Positions 1-8,740 of a stretch of 64,000 nt of DNA are shown here, in pieces. Source of the DNA: DASQYE01 sp035940775. GTDB lineage: Bacteria; Acidobacteriota; Blastocatellia; Pyrinomonadales; Pyrinomonadaceae. The notes beneath the pieces are model-generated. The model had not been told where the DNA came from. It saw only the letters and a program-made list of their open reading frames with translations, and made no database searches. Where the stretch lies: assembly GCA_035940775.1 (NCBI GenBank), contig DASZEN010000011.1, positions 1-64,000 on the forward strand, written 5' to 3'. The position numbers and the translations under genes are program-made. The stretch's first letter is position 1. Every line of letters begins with the position of its first letter.

Positions 1-320
1 CGCCTCCCATGCGCCTGAAGAAGTCGAGCTTCGTCGCGGCGGACGCTCGGTGAATGCGACCCTAATTCTCAAACGCAGCTCCTGCCGGTGACGCGCGCTC
101 TCTCACTCTCCGTGCGCTCCACCTATACAAACGCAAAATCCCCCGGCTGGAACATTTAAGGAATTTTCAAACTGCTTCCACGTGTTCGTCTAAATCTCTC
201 TCGCATCGGTCATTTATGTGCTGTTCGGGCGCGGGCCGTTTTAATTTTTCGGGGGATTGTGGTTCGGGCGTCCCAAGTATTAGGATATGACCTAATATTT
301 GGATTGCAAAGAGGCTACAG
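1..320. other. Leading gap, no confident gene
   Basis: No complete gene is visible here. One forward frame is open from the window edge to a stop at about base 89 and could be the 3' end of a gene that begins outside the window, but two other frames look equally possible. The remainder is non-coding and leads into the palindromic regulatory site at 275-300. Confidence 0.4.
275..300. promoter_or_regulatory. Palindromic operator upstream of wHTH regulator
   Basis: AAGTATTAGG and CCTAATATTT form an inverted repeat, 9 of 10 bases paired, around a 6-base centre. It lies 20 bases before the start codon of the winged-helix gene. The AT-rich centre and arms could also hold a -10 element. Autoregulation is an inference from position; ArsR-like regulators commonly bind such dyads. 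Confidence 0.5.
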
Positions 321-929
321 ATGAGCATGGTTGATAATCATAAAGGGTTACGGTTCGCCTGCGAGTGCGTTTCGGCGATAGGGGGTTACAGCGATCCGTG
401 GGCGGGTGTGGCGCAGAAGAAGCTGCTGCCTGACGGGACGAAGGAGCAGATTCTAAACGTCGTCGCGCGCGAGCCGAAGACTATCGCCCAACTCGCAAAG
501 GAGCTTGGCATCTCGCAGCCGAGCGTCCACGCGCATATCGGCGAGTTGCTCGTGAGCGAGCTGCTGCGCGAATCCGAAGAATGGGAAAAACGCTATCCGA
601 CCGAGCGTTATTACGAGCCGAACTTTCCAGTGGTCAAGGCAGAGGAGCGCGCCGAATTAGAGGCGTTGTGCCGGGAGACGGCCGAGCGCTTCGCCTCCCT
701 CTTTGAGAAGCAACAGAAGCGGCTCGAACGCGCCTTCGATCAAACCAACCTCGGCGAGCAGGGATGGACGTTCCCGGAGTTGACGCAGTATCTCTACGCG
801 AAGGTACAGCGCACGGCGCGCTCCCTTCTCGAAGAACAAGGGGTGCTTGCGCCGCGCCGGATGCATCGTAACGGCGTCGCGTGGGTCTTCTGGGCGGAAG
901 AAGAAGAGGGCTCGCCGCCCACGAAATAG
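321..929 (+). CDS. Winged-helix (ArsR-like) transcriptional regulator
   Basis: This 202-residue protein carries a winged helix-turn-helix at about residues 40-85, with a helix pair around AKELGISQPSVHAHIGEL typical of ArsR/HTH_20-type DNA readers. The C-terminal two thirds is charged, predicted mostly helical, and has no recognisable ligand-binding or metal site, so the signal it senses is unknown. The ATG is preceded by GAGG at a good distance. A palindrome (275-300) just upstream suggests autoregulation. The next gene in the same direction, an FAD/Rieske enzyme, starts about 107 bases downstream, so it may be a target, but that is inference. Confidence 0.75.
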   Translation: MSMVDNHKGLRFACECVSAIGGYSDPWAGVAQKKLLPDGTKEQILNVVAREPKTIAQLAKELGISQPSVHAHIGELLVSELLRESEEWEKRYPTERYYEPNFPVVKAEERAELEALCRETAERFASLFEKQQKRLERAFDQTNLGEQGWTFPELTQYLYAKVQRTARSLLEEQGVLAPRRMHRNGVAWVFWAEEEEGSPPTK

Positions 930-1035
930 TCAGGCGGACGGTCGATGTCCGGGACAGCGGCTCCCGGTCGGGCCCTTCCGTCGGGCGGGGAGGGGGATTC
1001 AAAAAAGTGAAGCGTGAATTAAAGGGATGAAAATC

Positions 1036-2610
1036 ATGAGTGATAATCTTTCGGGGCAGAGCATTTCAGTCTGGATGGCGACCGCCGAAGTCCCCGCGCA
1101 ATCGGCGCTGGCGGAAAACGTGGAGGCCGACGTATGCATCGTCGGGGCAGGAATTGCGGGCATGACGACCGCTTACTTGCTAGCGCGTGAGGGCAAACGG
1201 GTCGTCGTCCTTGATGATGGGCCAATCGGCGGAGGGATGACCCAGCGCACGACGGCGCATCTGGTCAACGCGCTCGACGACCGCTACTACGAGTTGGAGC
1301 GGCTTCACGGTGAAAAGGGAGCGCGCCTCGCCGCTGAGAGTCATTCGGCGGCGATCGACCTTGTGGAATCCATCATCGCGGAAGAGAAGATCGATTGCGA
1401 TTTCGAGCGGTTGGACGGCTATCTCTTCACGCCGCCCAACGAGTCCAGGCAGCAGCTCGAAGATGAGCTGAAGGCAGCGCACCGCGCCGGGCTCACCAGC
1501 ATTGAGATGGTCGAGCGCGCGCCGATTAAGGATTTCGACACCGGCCCGGCCTTACGATTTCCGCGCCAGGCACAGTTTCACCCACTTAAATATCTTTCGG
1601 GGCTGGCTTCGGCCATCAAGCGCGACGGCGGAAGAATCTTCACCGGCACGCACGCGAGCAAGATAGAGGGCGGCGAGCGCGCCCGCGTAGAGACGAGCGA
1701 CGGCCACACGGTCACGGCCGGGGCGGTCGTCGTCGCCACCAATACACCCGTCAACGACCGCGTCGTGATTCACACAAAGCAGGCTCCGTATCTCACCTAT
1801 GTCATCGGAGCGCGCGTGCCGCGCGGCTCTGTCGAGACGGCACTCTTCTGGGACACACCAGATCCTTATCACTACGTACGAATCCAGAGCGGCCCTTTCG
1901 AGGAGAGCGATGGCGAAAAGGGAGACGGCGAAGCGGGCGACTATGACATCCTGATCGTCGGCGGCGAAGATCACAAGACGGGGCAAAAGGATGACGCCAA
2001 CAATCGTTATGCCTGGCTTGAGCGTTGGACGCGGACGCGATTTCCGATGATCGAGAGTATAGAATTTCGCTGGTCGGGGCAGGTCATGGAACCCGTGGAC
2101 GGCCTCGCCTTCATCGGTCGAAATCCGCTCGATGAGCCCAACGTCTTTATAGCGACAGGGGATTCCGGCAACGGGATGACGCACGGCACGATTGCCGGAA
2201 GGCTTCTGACCGATCTCATCATGGGGCGCGAAAACCAGTGGGCCACGCTTTATGATCCTTCACGCATCACACTGCGGGCGGGCGTCGAGTTTGCGAAAGA
2301 GAATCTCAATGTCGCCGCGCAGTACACGGATTTGGTGACGCCCGGAGATGTGGATTCGGCGGACGAGGTTAAGCCGGGAAACGGAGCTATCCTTCGGCGC
2401 GGTCTTAAGAAGATTGCTGTTTACCGCGACGAGCAGGGCGCGTTGCACGAGCGCTCGGCCGTGTGCGTTCATCTGGGCTGTATCGTCGACTGGAACTCTA
2501 AGGAGAAGACGTGGGATTGTCCCTGTCACGGCTCGCGCTACGATGCTTACGGAAAGGTCTTTCAAGGCCCGGCCAACAGCGACCTCCGGCACGTCGAAGA
2601 GGAGGATTAG
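1036..2610 (+). CDS. FAD-dependent oxidoreductase with C-terminal Rieske domain
   Basis: The protein joins a DAO-type flavoprotein (residues about 30-390) to a Rieske [2Fe-2S] domain (about 430-524). The FAD site is seen as VGAGIAGMTTAYLLAREG near the N-terminus, and a second flavin-contacting segment as FIATGDSGNGMTHG near residue 375. The Rieske ligands are the CxH of CVHLGC and the CxxH of CPCHGSRYD. Fusions of this form are known in bacteria, but their substrate is not established; an electron-transfer oxidase or dehydrogenase is likely. An in-frame ATG also lies at 1027, but AAAGGG directly abuts it and is correctly spaced for the ATG at 1036, which I chose. Confidence 0.88.
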   Translation: MSDNLSGQSISVWMATAEVPAQSALAENVEADVCIVGAGIAGMTTAYLLAREGKRVVVLDDGPIGGGMTQRTTAHLVNALDDRYYELERLHGEKGARLAAESHSAAIDLVESIIAEEKIDCDFERLDGYLFTPPNESRQQLEDELKAAHRAGLTSIEMVERAPIKDFDTGPALRFPRQAQFHPLKYLSGLASAIKRDGGRIFTGTHASKIEGGERARVETSDGHTVTAGAVVVATNTPVNDRVVIHTKQAPYLTYVIGARVPRGSVETALFWDTPDPYHYVRIQSGPFEESDGEKGDGEAGDYDILIVGGEDHKTGQKDDANNRYAWLERWTRTRFPMIESIEFRWSGQVMEPVDGLAFIGRNPLDEPNVFIATGDSGNGMTHGTIAGRLLTDLIMGRENQWATLYDPSRITLRAGVEFAKENLNVAAQYTDLVTPGDVDSADEVKPGNGAILRRGLKKIAVYRDEQGALHERSAVCVHLGCIVDWNSKEKTWDCPCHGSRYDAYGKVFQGPANSDLRHVEEED

Positions 2611-2658
2611 CGACCAGTGGTGCGCGTGCGGCCTGCAAACGTCTTTAGAGGATTGCTT

Positions 2659-3150
2659 ATGAGGATCAAGCGAGGGCTGATCGTTGGGGCTGTCATGTTG
2701 ATGATCGCGGGTGGGCCCAACCGTTTGGCCACAAGCGCGCAGCAGCAGCAACGCGGTGGCTCCGACCAGAGACAGGTGCGCGTCTATTTTCCGCGCGACG
2801 GCAATCCGCATCCGCGCGACCCCTTCAACCTGCAATTCGTCGTCCGCAACGTGGCCACATCGGCTCCGGCGCGGCCCGCGCTCATGGCTTTGCTCGCCGG
2901 GCCGACCGCCGTAGAAAGGCGCAGGCGTCTGCGCCCGCTCGATGCGGACGGTCTAACCATCGCCGCATTGACGATCAACGACGGAACGGCGCGCGTAGAC
3001 TTTGTAGCGCGCGGCGGCAAACGCTGGGCTGGCGATCTCTCTCCGGCCGAGTTTCGACAGGCCGTCGAGCGAACGCTCAGGCAATTCTCGACCGTGCGCC
3101 GCGTAGTCATCTCCGTCGACGGCAAAACGGATTTCGACTCGCAGCGGTGA
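2659..3150 (+). CDS. GerMN-domain secreted protein
   Basis: After an N-terminal hydrophobic signal sequence (residues 1-25, basic start MRIKRG then a hydrophobic core) and a Gln-rich linker, residues about 45-160 match the GerMN domain: a beta strand RVYFPRD, the PALMALLAGPTAVERRRRL segment, and a final VRRVVISVDGK strand. GerMN domains occur in the spore-germination protein GerM and in many exported proteins of non-sporulating bacteria, where the function is unknown. A GTG at 2617 is in frame, but the ATG at 2659 has an AGAGGA site and starts the signal sequence directly. It follows the FAD/Rieske gene by 48 bases and may be cotranscribed. Confidence 0.8.
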   Translation: MRIKRGLIVGAVMLMIAGGPNRLATSAQQQQRGGSDQRQVRVYFPRDGNPHPRDPFNLQFVVRNVATSAPARPALMALLAGPTAVERRRRLRPLDADGLTIAALTINDGTARVDFVARGGKRWAGDLSPAEFRQAVERTLRQFSTVRRVVISVDGKTDFDSQR

Positions 3151-3279
3151 AAAGCCCTCTCGGCGAGCAATTTTAAACGCCCCTGAAAGAGGAAAGTGGC
3201 AGTCGCGGCACATTTTCTCAAGACCTCAGGCGTAGGATGTGTCGAAGCTTATTAAGGGGACGAGCCGAAGGGTGAAAAG

Positions 3280-4356
3280 ATGTCGAGCGCGATTTTTGTA
3301 GCAGAGGGGCCGCCGGAAAAGAGCGCGCTCTCAATCATAGAGCGCGGGGCGCGGGCCCGTTGGTGGCGCAGGCGCGGCTCCAAGCGGCGCGCTTTCCAGT
3401 ACGAAGACGCGGCGGGGCGACCCGTGACCGACGCGGCACAACTGGAACGCATTCAGGCGCTCGCAATTCCTCCGGCATGGACTGAGGTACGCATCTCTCC
3501 GCGGGCGGGCAGCCGCCTGCAAGCCATAGGGATAGACGGCAAGGGCCGCGTCCAGTACATCTACCACGCGCAGTATGCCGCCCGCCAGCAGCAGAAGAAA
3601 TACGAGAAGATCATACGTTTCGGCGAACACCTCCCGCTGCTGCGTCGCCGGACTAACGAAGACATCGCGCGCCAGGATCTCTCGCGCGAGCGCGTCCTGG
3701 CCGTCATCGTGCGTCTCATCAACGACCTCTATTTTCGCGTCGGCTCCGAAGAGAGCGTCAAGCGCTATCGCACCTACGGCGTCACCACCCTGCGCAACCA
3801 TCATCTTGAGATCAAGCGGGGCGGGCGTCTCATCTTCAGCTTCGTCGGAAAACATCACGTACGCCATCGCCGCATCATCGTTGACGAAGAACTGGCGACG
3901 CTGATGGGAGACATCAAGGCCATCGGCGGGTCGAAGCTCTTCAACTACATAGGCGAGGACGGTAAGGCGCGCCCCGTGCGCCCGCGCGAGGTGAACGATT
4001 ACATCAAGGCGGCAACCTCGCCGGAGTTCTCCGCCAAGGACTTTCGCACCTGGGGCGGGACGCTCTATGCCGCCGTCGAGCTGGCGGAGATTGGCCCGGC
4101 CGAAGATGAGCGGTCGGCGAAGCGCAATCTGGTGCGAGCGGTCAAGAGAGTCGCCGAGCGGCTCGGCAACACGCCGAGCGTCTGTCGCGGCTGCTACATC
4201 CACCCGACCGTCATAGAGCGTTACCGCGAGGGCCTCACGCTCGAAGAGTTTCGCCGCCGCGTCGAGCGATCAATCAAGCGCATCCAGCCGGAGTATGAGC
4301 TGGAAGAAGTGACGCTCCTGAAACTACTTGGCGCGCAGACGAACGGCAAAAAGTGA
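3280..4356 (+). CDS. DNA topoisomerase IB (poxvirus-like)
   Basis: This 358-residue enzyme relaxes supercoils by transient single-strand cleavage through a 3'-phosphotyrosine. The N-terminal domain (about 20-110) has the expected RIQALAIPPAWTEVRI segment. The catalytic domain shows the conserved residues in order: Arg in TYGVTTLRNHH, Lys in FSFVGKHH, Arg in DFRTWGGT, and the nucleophile Tyr306 in CRGCYIHPTVI. Length fits bacterial IB enzymes, which are slightly longer than the vaccinia protein. GAAGGGTG provides a ribosome site before the ATG. It converges with rtcB, a GC-rich hairpin lying between the two. Confidence 0.93.
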   Translation: MSSAIFVAEGPPEKSALSIIERGARARWWRRRGSKRRAFQYEDAAGRPVTDAAQLERIQALAIPPAWTEVRISPRAGSRLQAIGIDGKGRVQYIYHAQYAARQQQKKYEKIIRFGEHLPLLRRRTNEDIARQDLSRERVLAVIVRLINDLYFRVGSEESVKRYRTYGVTTLRNHHLEIKRGGRLIFSFVGKHHVRHRRIIVDEELATLMGDIKAIGGSKLFNYIGEDGKARPVRPREVNDYIKAATSPEFSAKDFRTWGGTLYAAVELAEIGPAEDERSAKRNLVRAVKRVAERLGNTPSVCRGCYIHPTVIERYREGLTLEEFRRRVERSIKRIQPEYELEEVTLLKLLGAQTNGKK

Positions 4357-4358
4357 CG

Positions 4359-4378
4359 GCTCCGGTCACAGCCGGAGC
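4359..4378. terminator. Hairpin between convergent genes
   Basis: GCTCCGG and CCGGAGC form a perfect 7-bp stem with a 6-base loop just after the topoisomerase stop codon. No T-run follows on either strand, so it is a weak terminator candidate. Confidence 0.4.
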
Positions 4379-4388
4379 GCGCCCCCGG

Positions 4389-4420
4389 CTTCAGTACGCC
4401 TTAGCTTCAGTACGCCTTAG
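4389..4420. repeat. 16-bp tandem direct repeat
   Basis: CTTCAGTACGCCTTAG occurs twice back to back, directly after the 3' end of rtcB. A third partial copy starts (CTTCTAG) and runs into the rtcB stop codon. It looks like a local slippage duplication. Confidence 0.8.
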
Positions 4421-4423
4421 CTT

Positions 4424-5920
4424 CTAGTAATGCTTGCTCGTCTTTCGACCCGCGCCCTTTCTTTTTCTTCCCTTACGCTCCTCCGTACCCTTGAGCGAGG
4501 CCAGAGGCCAGAGCTTGTGCTCGATCTCCGCGAGACCCGCATCGACGACGGCGCGCACGACCTCTTCCGACGATTTATAGGCGGGCGCGGCTTCGTCCAG
4601 CGGCACTCGCCCGTCCGTGTTGACGAGAATACCGGCGGCTGCGTACTCGTCGTCGATCTGTCTCTGTGAGAGCGTGCGCGTCGCTTCGCCGCGTGAAAGG
4701 CGACGGCCCGCGCCGTGGTTGACCGAGAAACCGCTGCGGACAGCCCCGGCAAGCGGACGCAGGATATAGCTGTAGTCCTTATTGCTTCCGGGTATCAAAA
4801 CCGGGTGGCCCGTCTCTTCCCAGAACGTGCCGCGCAGCGCCGGATGCCCGGCCGGGAAAGCGCGCGTCGCCCCTTTGCGATGAACCCAGACCTCGCCGAA
4901 GTCCGGATGCCATTCACGCTGTACCAGATTGTGGCTGATCTCATAAATCAGTTCGAGCCGTGCGCCGAATACTTTGCGGAACGCTTCGGCGACCTGCTCG
5001 AAAATAATCAGCCGGTTGAGAATCGCGTAGTTTCCGCCAGCGGCGACCGCGTTCAGGTAATCGCCGTAGTGGCGCGACTCGGGCGTGAAATACCCCAAGT
5101 CTATGTCCGTGATGGCGTCGGGTCTCTCCTCTCTGGCAAGCTCGAAGTAGTTCGTCGCCAGACCGTGACCGAAGCCTCGGCTTCCAGTATGCACCTGTAG
5201 AAAGAGCGTGCCCGTGTCTTCGGCGCGTTGCAGCTCTATGAAGTGATTGCCGCCGCCGAGGCTGCCCAACTGATCCAGTCCGCGCTCGGGCCTGCCCTTG
5301 CCGCCCCACGGAATCTGCCAGTCGTCGTCCACAGGAATGCGGTGACGCTCGGCGCGGCTTCGATCAAACGTCGCCCCGTATTTTTCGACGTAGTATTCGG
5401 CTCCGCCGCGCACCAGATTATTGAACTCCTGCTTTGAGACGCTGCCCAGACGGTGACTCTTGCCGCCCGCCCCCATCGCCACGCGCTCCATCACTTCGCG
5501 ATTAAACTCAAGCTTCTTCTCGGGCGTCGCCGCCTCGGCCGAAACTTCCGAGCGCGCGCTCATCATCCCGCAACCGATATCGTAGCCCACCGGGCCCATC
5601 GCGACCGCGCCGCTCTCAAGATCGGTAATCAGTACGCAGCCGACCGGCACGCCGTAGCCGTAATGCGTGTCGGGCGTAATCACCACCATACGGACGCCCG
5701 GAAAGCGCGTCGCATTGACGATCTGCCGGTAGAGAATATCTTCCGCATCGGTGAAAAGCTTTGGCGTCAGGAATAGCCGCACCGGCACCTCGCCCGTATC
5801 CTCCGTCTTCAAGTCGTAGTAGCCCTCGCCGTTCCAGCGGGCGAGGTGCTTCCAGTTGTCTGCGTTCTTTAACGTCTTCGCCACTTTCAACGCTTTGGCG
5901 TCCACTTCCCCTTTAGTCAT
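4424..5920 (-). CDS. rtcB: RtcB-family RNA ligase
   Basis: RtcB joins RNA 2',3'-cyclic phosphate or 3'-phosphate ends to 5'-OH ends using GTP and manganese. The metal-site motifs are present in order: DTHYGYGVPVGCV, GYDIGCGM, GGGNHFIELQ, HTGSRGFG, ISHN, and the guanylylated-histidine motif VNHGAGRRLSRGEA near the C-terminus. The protein is about 498 residues, closer to the archaeal-type length than to the E. coli one. The tail is lysine and arginine rich. A start at 5929 is possible, but GAAGG is correctly placed only for the ATG at 5920. It follows aroK on the same strand with about 70 bases between, so cotranscription is possible. Confidence 0.93.
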   Translation of the reverse strand: MTKGEVDAKALKVAKTLKNADNWKHLARWNGEGYYDLKTEDTGEVPVRLFLTPKLFTDAEDILYRQIVNATRFPGVRMVVITPDTHYGYGVPVGCVLITDLESGAVAMGPVGYDIGCGMMSARSEVSAEAATPEKKLEFNREVMERVAMGAGGKSHRLGSVSKQEFNNLVRGGAEYYVEKYGATFDRSRAERHRIPVDDDWQIPWGGKGRPERGLDQLGSLGGGNHFIELQRAEDTGTLFLQVHTGSRGFGHGLATNYFELAREERPDAITDIDLGYFTPESRHYGDYLNAVAAGGNYAILNRLIIFEQVAEAFRKVFGARLELIYEISHNLVQREWHPDFGEVWVHRKGATRAFPAGHPALRGTFWEETGHPVLIPGSNKDYSYILRPLAGAVRSGFSVNHGAGRRLSRGEATRTLSQRQIDDEYAAAGILVNTDGRVPLDEAAPAYKSSEEVVRAVVDAGLAEIEHKLWPLASLKGTEERKGRKRKGAGRKTSKHY

Positions 5921-5992
5921 CCTTTGCATCCTTCGCGATTAAATTCTCGGATTCGTCTTTCCCCGAAAGACCTTCTTCAACCGTCTTCCGCA

Positions 5993-6517
5993 CTACTGGG
6001 CGCGCTCGCCTATCGCTTTGATAATCTCAATAGCAACCTTGTCGGCATCATCGCCTTCAGCGACGGAAACGCGCAGCGGCGCGAGTTCGTAGCTGGCCCG
6101 CCGCGCTTCGTACAGCAGGCGCGCGCTCTCGCGTCGGCGCGCGAGCGGGCGGGTGTCGCCCATACGCCGGATTCTCCGCCAGCATAGCTCGAAGGGCGCG
6201 TCGAGCCAGACCGTCAAGCCCTTATGTTCGGAGATGAGCGCGCGATTTCGCGGATTGGCCCAAGCGCCGCCGCCGAGCGCTATGACGCGGGCCATCTTAT
6301 TCTCCAAGGCTTCGCTGAGCGCCCTCTCTTCAGCCGCGCGGAACCGCGCTTCGCCCTCCTCCTCGATGATCGTCCGGCAACTCAGCCCCTCGCGCTCGGC
6401 GATGAGCCGATCCATATCAATCATACTGCAACCGAGAAGTCGCGCGAGCGCCGCCCCGGCGGTCGTCTTCCCGGCTCCCATGAAGCCTGTTATCAGTATG
6501 CGCTCCGGGTCGTTCAT
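5993..6517 (-). CDS. aroK: Shikimate kinase
   Basis: This enzyme phosphorylates the 3-hydroxyl of shikimate with ATP, the fifth step of the chorismate pathway. The 174-residue length is usual. It has the P-loop GFMGAGKTT at residues 10-18, the DMDRLIAEREG shikimate-binding segment, ALGGGAWANPRNRALI, and the lid-region arginine pair RMGDTRPLARR. Its ATG overlaps the stop of aroA by four bases, so the two are translationally coupled. AroK makes shikimate-3-phosphate, which AroA consumes. Confidence 0.94.
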   Translation of the reverse strand: MNDPERILITGFMGAGKTTAGAALARLLGCSMIDMDRLIAEREGLSCRTIIEEEGEARFRAAEERALSEALENKMARVIALGGGAWANPRNRALISEHKGLTVWLDAPFELCWRRIRRMGDTRPLARRRESARLLYEARRASYELAPLRVSVAEGDDADKVAIEIIKAIGERAQ

Positions 6518-7914
6518 CGCTCAACCACCGATTCGAGCTTGCTGTAAAATTCGGGGAACGAGACGCCGACCGAGCTTGCGCCGCCCTCTATCACTGTCTC
6601 GCCCTGGGCCAAAAGCGCGGCGATACTGAAGGCCATAGCGATGCGATGATCCCCGAACGCCGAGAGCTTTGCGCCACGCAGCCGACACGGCCCGTTTACG
6701 GTCAATCCGTCTTCGTGCTCCGAAACCTGCGCGCCCATCGCGCGCAGGTTCCAAACTACGGCGGCGATGCGGTCGCTCTCCTTCACACGAAGCTCGGCCG
6801 CGTCGCGTATCGTTAAGCCTCCTTCGACCTGCGTTCCGACCACTGCCAGCAGCGGCAGCTCGTCAATCAACTGCGCTATGAGCGAGCCGCGCAGGATGAG
6901 ATTAGAGCGAGCGGCGGCTGCGGAGGCGGTGGCGGCGGTCGCCCCCAGACCCGCCATGCCTTTGACGCGCACCGTTCCGAGGGGTTCGTTGCACTCTTCG
7001 CGCGCCTCTTCGATCTCGATTGCGGCCCCCAGCTCGCGCAACGTGCGAAGGATTTGGCAGCGCGTCGGATTGAGCCCGACATCCGCTATCTCCAACTCCG
7101 AGCCGGGCAGAAGAGCGGCGGCGGCTATGAAGAAGACCGCCGAGGAGATGTCGCCGGGAATACTAAGGTCGCGCGCCTCGAAGCTCGCCGGGCCTTCGAC
7201 CGCGAGCGCTTCGGACAGAGTCTCTTCATGGTCATCAAGTGTCTCGTCCTCGTCATCAGGAGTTTCCTTGTCGCCATCGCCTCCGCGCCTCGTCGTCTCA
7301 ACGGGGACGCCGAACCAGCGCAGCATGCGCTCCGTATGATCGCGCGTCCGCCCTCCATGCTCGACGACCTCTGTGCGACCCCGGGCGCTCAGGCCCGCGA
7401 GCAGGACACAGGCTTTGACCTGGGCGCTCAAGACCGGCATGGTGTAAGCGACGGGCATGAGCGGCCTGCGTCCCCTGATGTGCAGGGGCGCGCGCCCGTC
7501 GTCCGCTGAGATTCGAGCGCCCATCAGCTCAAGCGGCTCGATCACTCTACGCATCGGTCGCGAGCGCAGGGAATCGTCGCCCGAGAGCGTTGAGGCGAAA
7601 GCCTGCCCGGCCAGCACCCCCGCCAGCATGCGCATCGTAGAACCGCTGTTGCCGCAATCTATCCACGCATCGGGCGCACGAAAACCCTCCGGGCCGCGCC
7701 CCGTCACGCACACGCGCGAGCCGTCCCGTTCTACGGGGACGCCCAGGCTTATCAAGGCTTCGAGCGTCCGTCGGCAGTCCTCGCCGGTCGAGTAATTCAG
7801 GAGCGTCGAGCGGCCACGGGCCAGCGCCGCAATGATCGCTCCACGATGTGAGATGGATTTGTCGCCGGGTAGCTCCAAGCGCCCGCGTACCCGCCGCGCC
7901 GACTCTATTCTCAT
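6514..7914 (-). CDS. aroA: 3-phosphoshikimate 1-carboxyvinyltransferase (EPSP synthase)
   Basis: AroA transfers the enolpyruvyl group of PEP to shikimate-3-phosphate. Signature segments are LPGDKSISHRGAIIAALARG at the N-terminus, DCGNSGSTMRMLAG (PEP-binding loop), and RVKESDRIAAVVWNLRAMG and FGDHRIAMAFSIAALLA near the C-terminus. The 466-residue length exceeds the usual 420-440 because of a Glu/Asp-rich insert of about two dozen residues (KETPDDEDETLDDHEETL) after GVPVETTRR. Longer starts at 7926 and 8016 exist, but homology begins at MRIESARRVRGRLELPGDKS, so I use 7914. It is the first gene of the aroA-aroK pair. Confidence 0.93.
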   Translation of the reverse strand: MRIESARRVRGRLELPGDKSISHRGAIIAALARGRSTLLNYSTGEDCRRTLEALISLGVPVERDGSRVCVTGRGPEGFRAPDAWIDCGNSGSTMRMLAGVLAGQAFASTLSGDDSLRSRPMRRVIEPLELMGARISADDGRAPLHIRGRRPLMPVAYTMPVLSAQVKACVLLAGLSARGRTEVVEHGGRTRDHTERMLRWFGVPVETTRRGGDGDKETPDDEDETLDDHEETLSEALAVEGPASFEARDLSIPGDISSAVFFIAAAALLPGSELEIADVGLNPTRCQILRTLRELGAAIEIEEAREECNEPLGTVRVKGMAGLGATAATASAAAARSNLILRGSLIAQLIDELPLLAVVGTQVEGGLTIRDAAELRVKESDRIAAVVWNLRAMGAQVSEHEDGLTVNGPCRLRGAKLSAFGDHRIAMAFSIAALLAQGETVIEGGASSVGVSFPEFYSKLESVVER

Positions 7915-7945
7915 TAAACCAATCATACATGAAGAAGGGAGAAAC

Positions 7946-8092
7946 GAAGGGATGAAGGCGGCAGCGATGAGGGATGAAAGGGGTTGAATGGTTAATTCCC
8001 TTGAGCAGTAACTCAATCATTCATCGCCCCTTCCTTACGCCTTATCCCTTTTTTCGTCCCTCATCCCTCACACTGCCGCCCTCATCCCTTTC
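7946..8092. repeat. Long intergenic hairpin of GGGATGA-type heptads
   Basis: The left arm (about 7946-7984) is made of GAAGGGATGAAGGCGGCAG-like sequence; the right arm (about 8056-8092) is its near-perfect reverse complement. Each arm has GGGATGA repeated. The hairpin fills the gap between the divergent aroA and the RsbW-like gene. Resembles short tandemly repeated repetitive sequences of other bacteria. Confidence 0.75.
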
Positions 8093-8195
8093 TTGACAGG
8101 CAGGGGAGCGTCATGTTACACCCTCAATTCTTCCGGTAAGCTTCCGAAGTCTGTTTAAGTAGCCACGCCCCGCCGGACGGCTCTTGGAAAGGGTT

Positions 8196-8621
8196 ATGTC
8201 TTTAACTGTGACCGAACAGACGATTGAGCTGATCTTGCCGAGCAGCATTGAGTCGATAGCCGAGGCGGCTCAGGCCGCCGCAAAGTTCGTCGGTCGATTG
8301 GGGCTCGGCGAAGAGTTTGCCTTCGGAGTGGACATGGCCGTGCGCGAGGCCGTGACCAATGCCGTCCTGCACGGCAATAAACAGGAGATGACGAAGACGG
8401 TCGAGCTTACGCTCGGCAATTCGGCGCGCGCTTTTGAGGTCACGGTGCGCGATCAGGGAGAGGGCTTTGATCCGGGAAGCGTCCCCGATCCGACCGAGGC
8501 GCAAAACCTTATGAAGACCTCGGGGCGCGGGATTCTTTTTATGCGTACATTTATGGACGAGGTCGCGTGGTCACACCACCCCGAAGGCGGTACGGTCGTG
8601 CGTATGACCAAGCGACATTGA
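8196..8621 (+). CDS. RsbW-like anti-sigma factor / serine kinase
   Basis: The protein (141 residues) is a GHKL-fold ATPase of the HATPase_c_2 group. The N box is seen as VREAVTNAVLHGNK, the G1 box as DQGEGFDPG and the G2 box as GRGILFMR. Proteins of this group bind a sigma factor or phosphorylate a STAS-domain antagonist. The neighbouring STAS gene 119 bases downstream supplies such a partner, so the pair probably forms a partner-switching module; its target is not in the window. A TTG at 8184 is in frame, but GGAAAGG sits at the right distance from the ATG at 8196. Confidence 0.88.
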   Translation: MSLTVTEQTIELILPSSIESIAEAAQAAAKFVGRLGLGEEFAFGVDMAVREAVTNAVLHGNKQEMTKTVELTLGNSARAFEVTVRDQGEGFDPGSVPDPTEAQNLMKTSGRGILFMRTFMDEVAWSHHPEGGTVVRMTKRH

Positions 8622-8740
8622 CGATTTCGGATTTCGGTTTTTGGACTAAAAGAGACTGATGATTTTCAGGTTCAGATTCTCTGTTCGTGCCCCGATCTAA
8701 AGTCCGGAATCTAAAATTTCTAGTAAGGGAGACTTTTGCA

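Noticed and set aside
8010..8030. A TCATTCA half-site as another FadR box
   Set aside because: No second half-site at the right spacing, and it lies within the loop region of a repeat hairpin.
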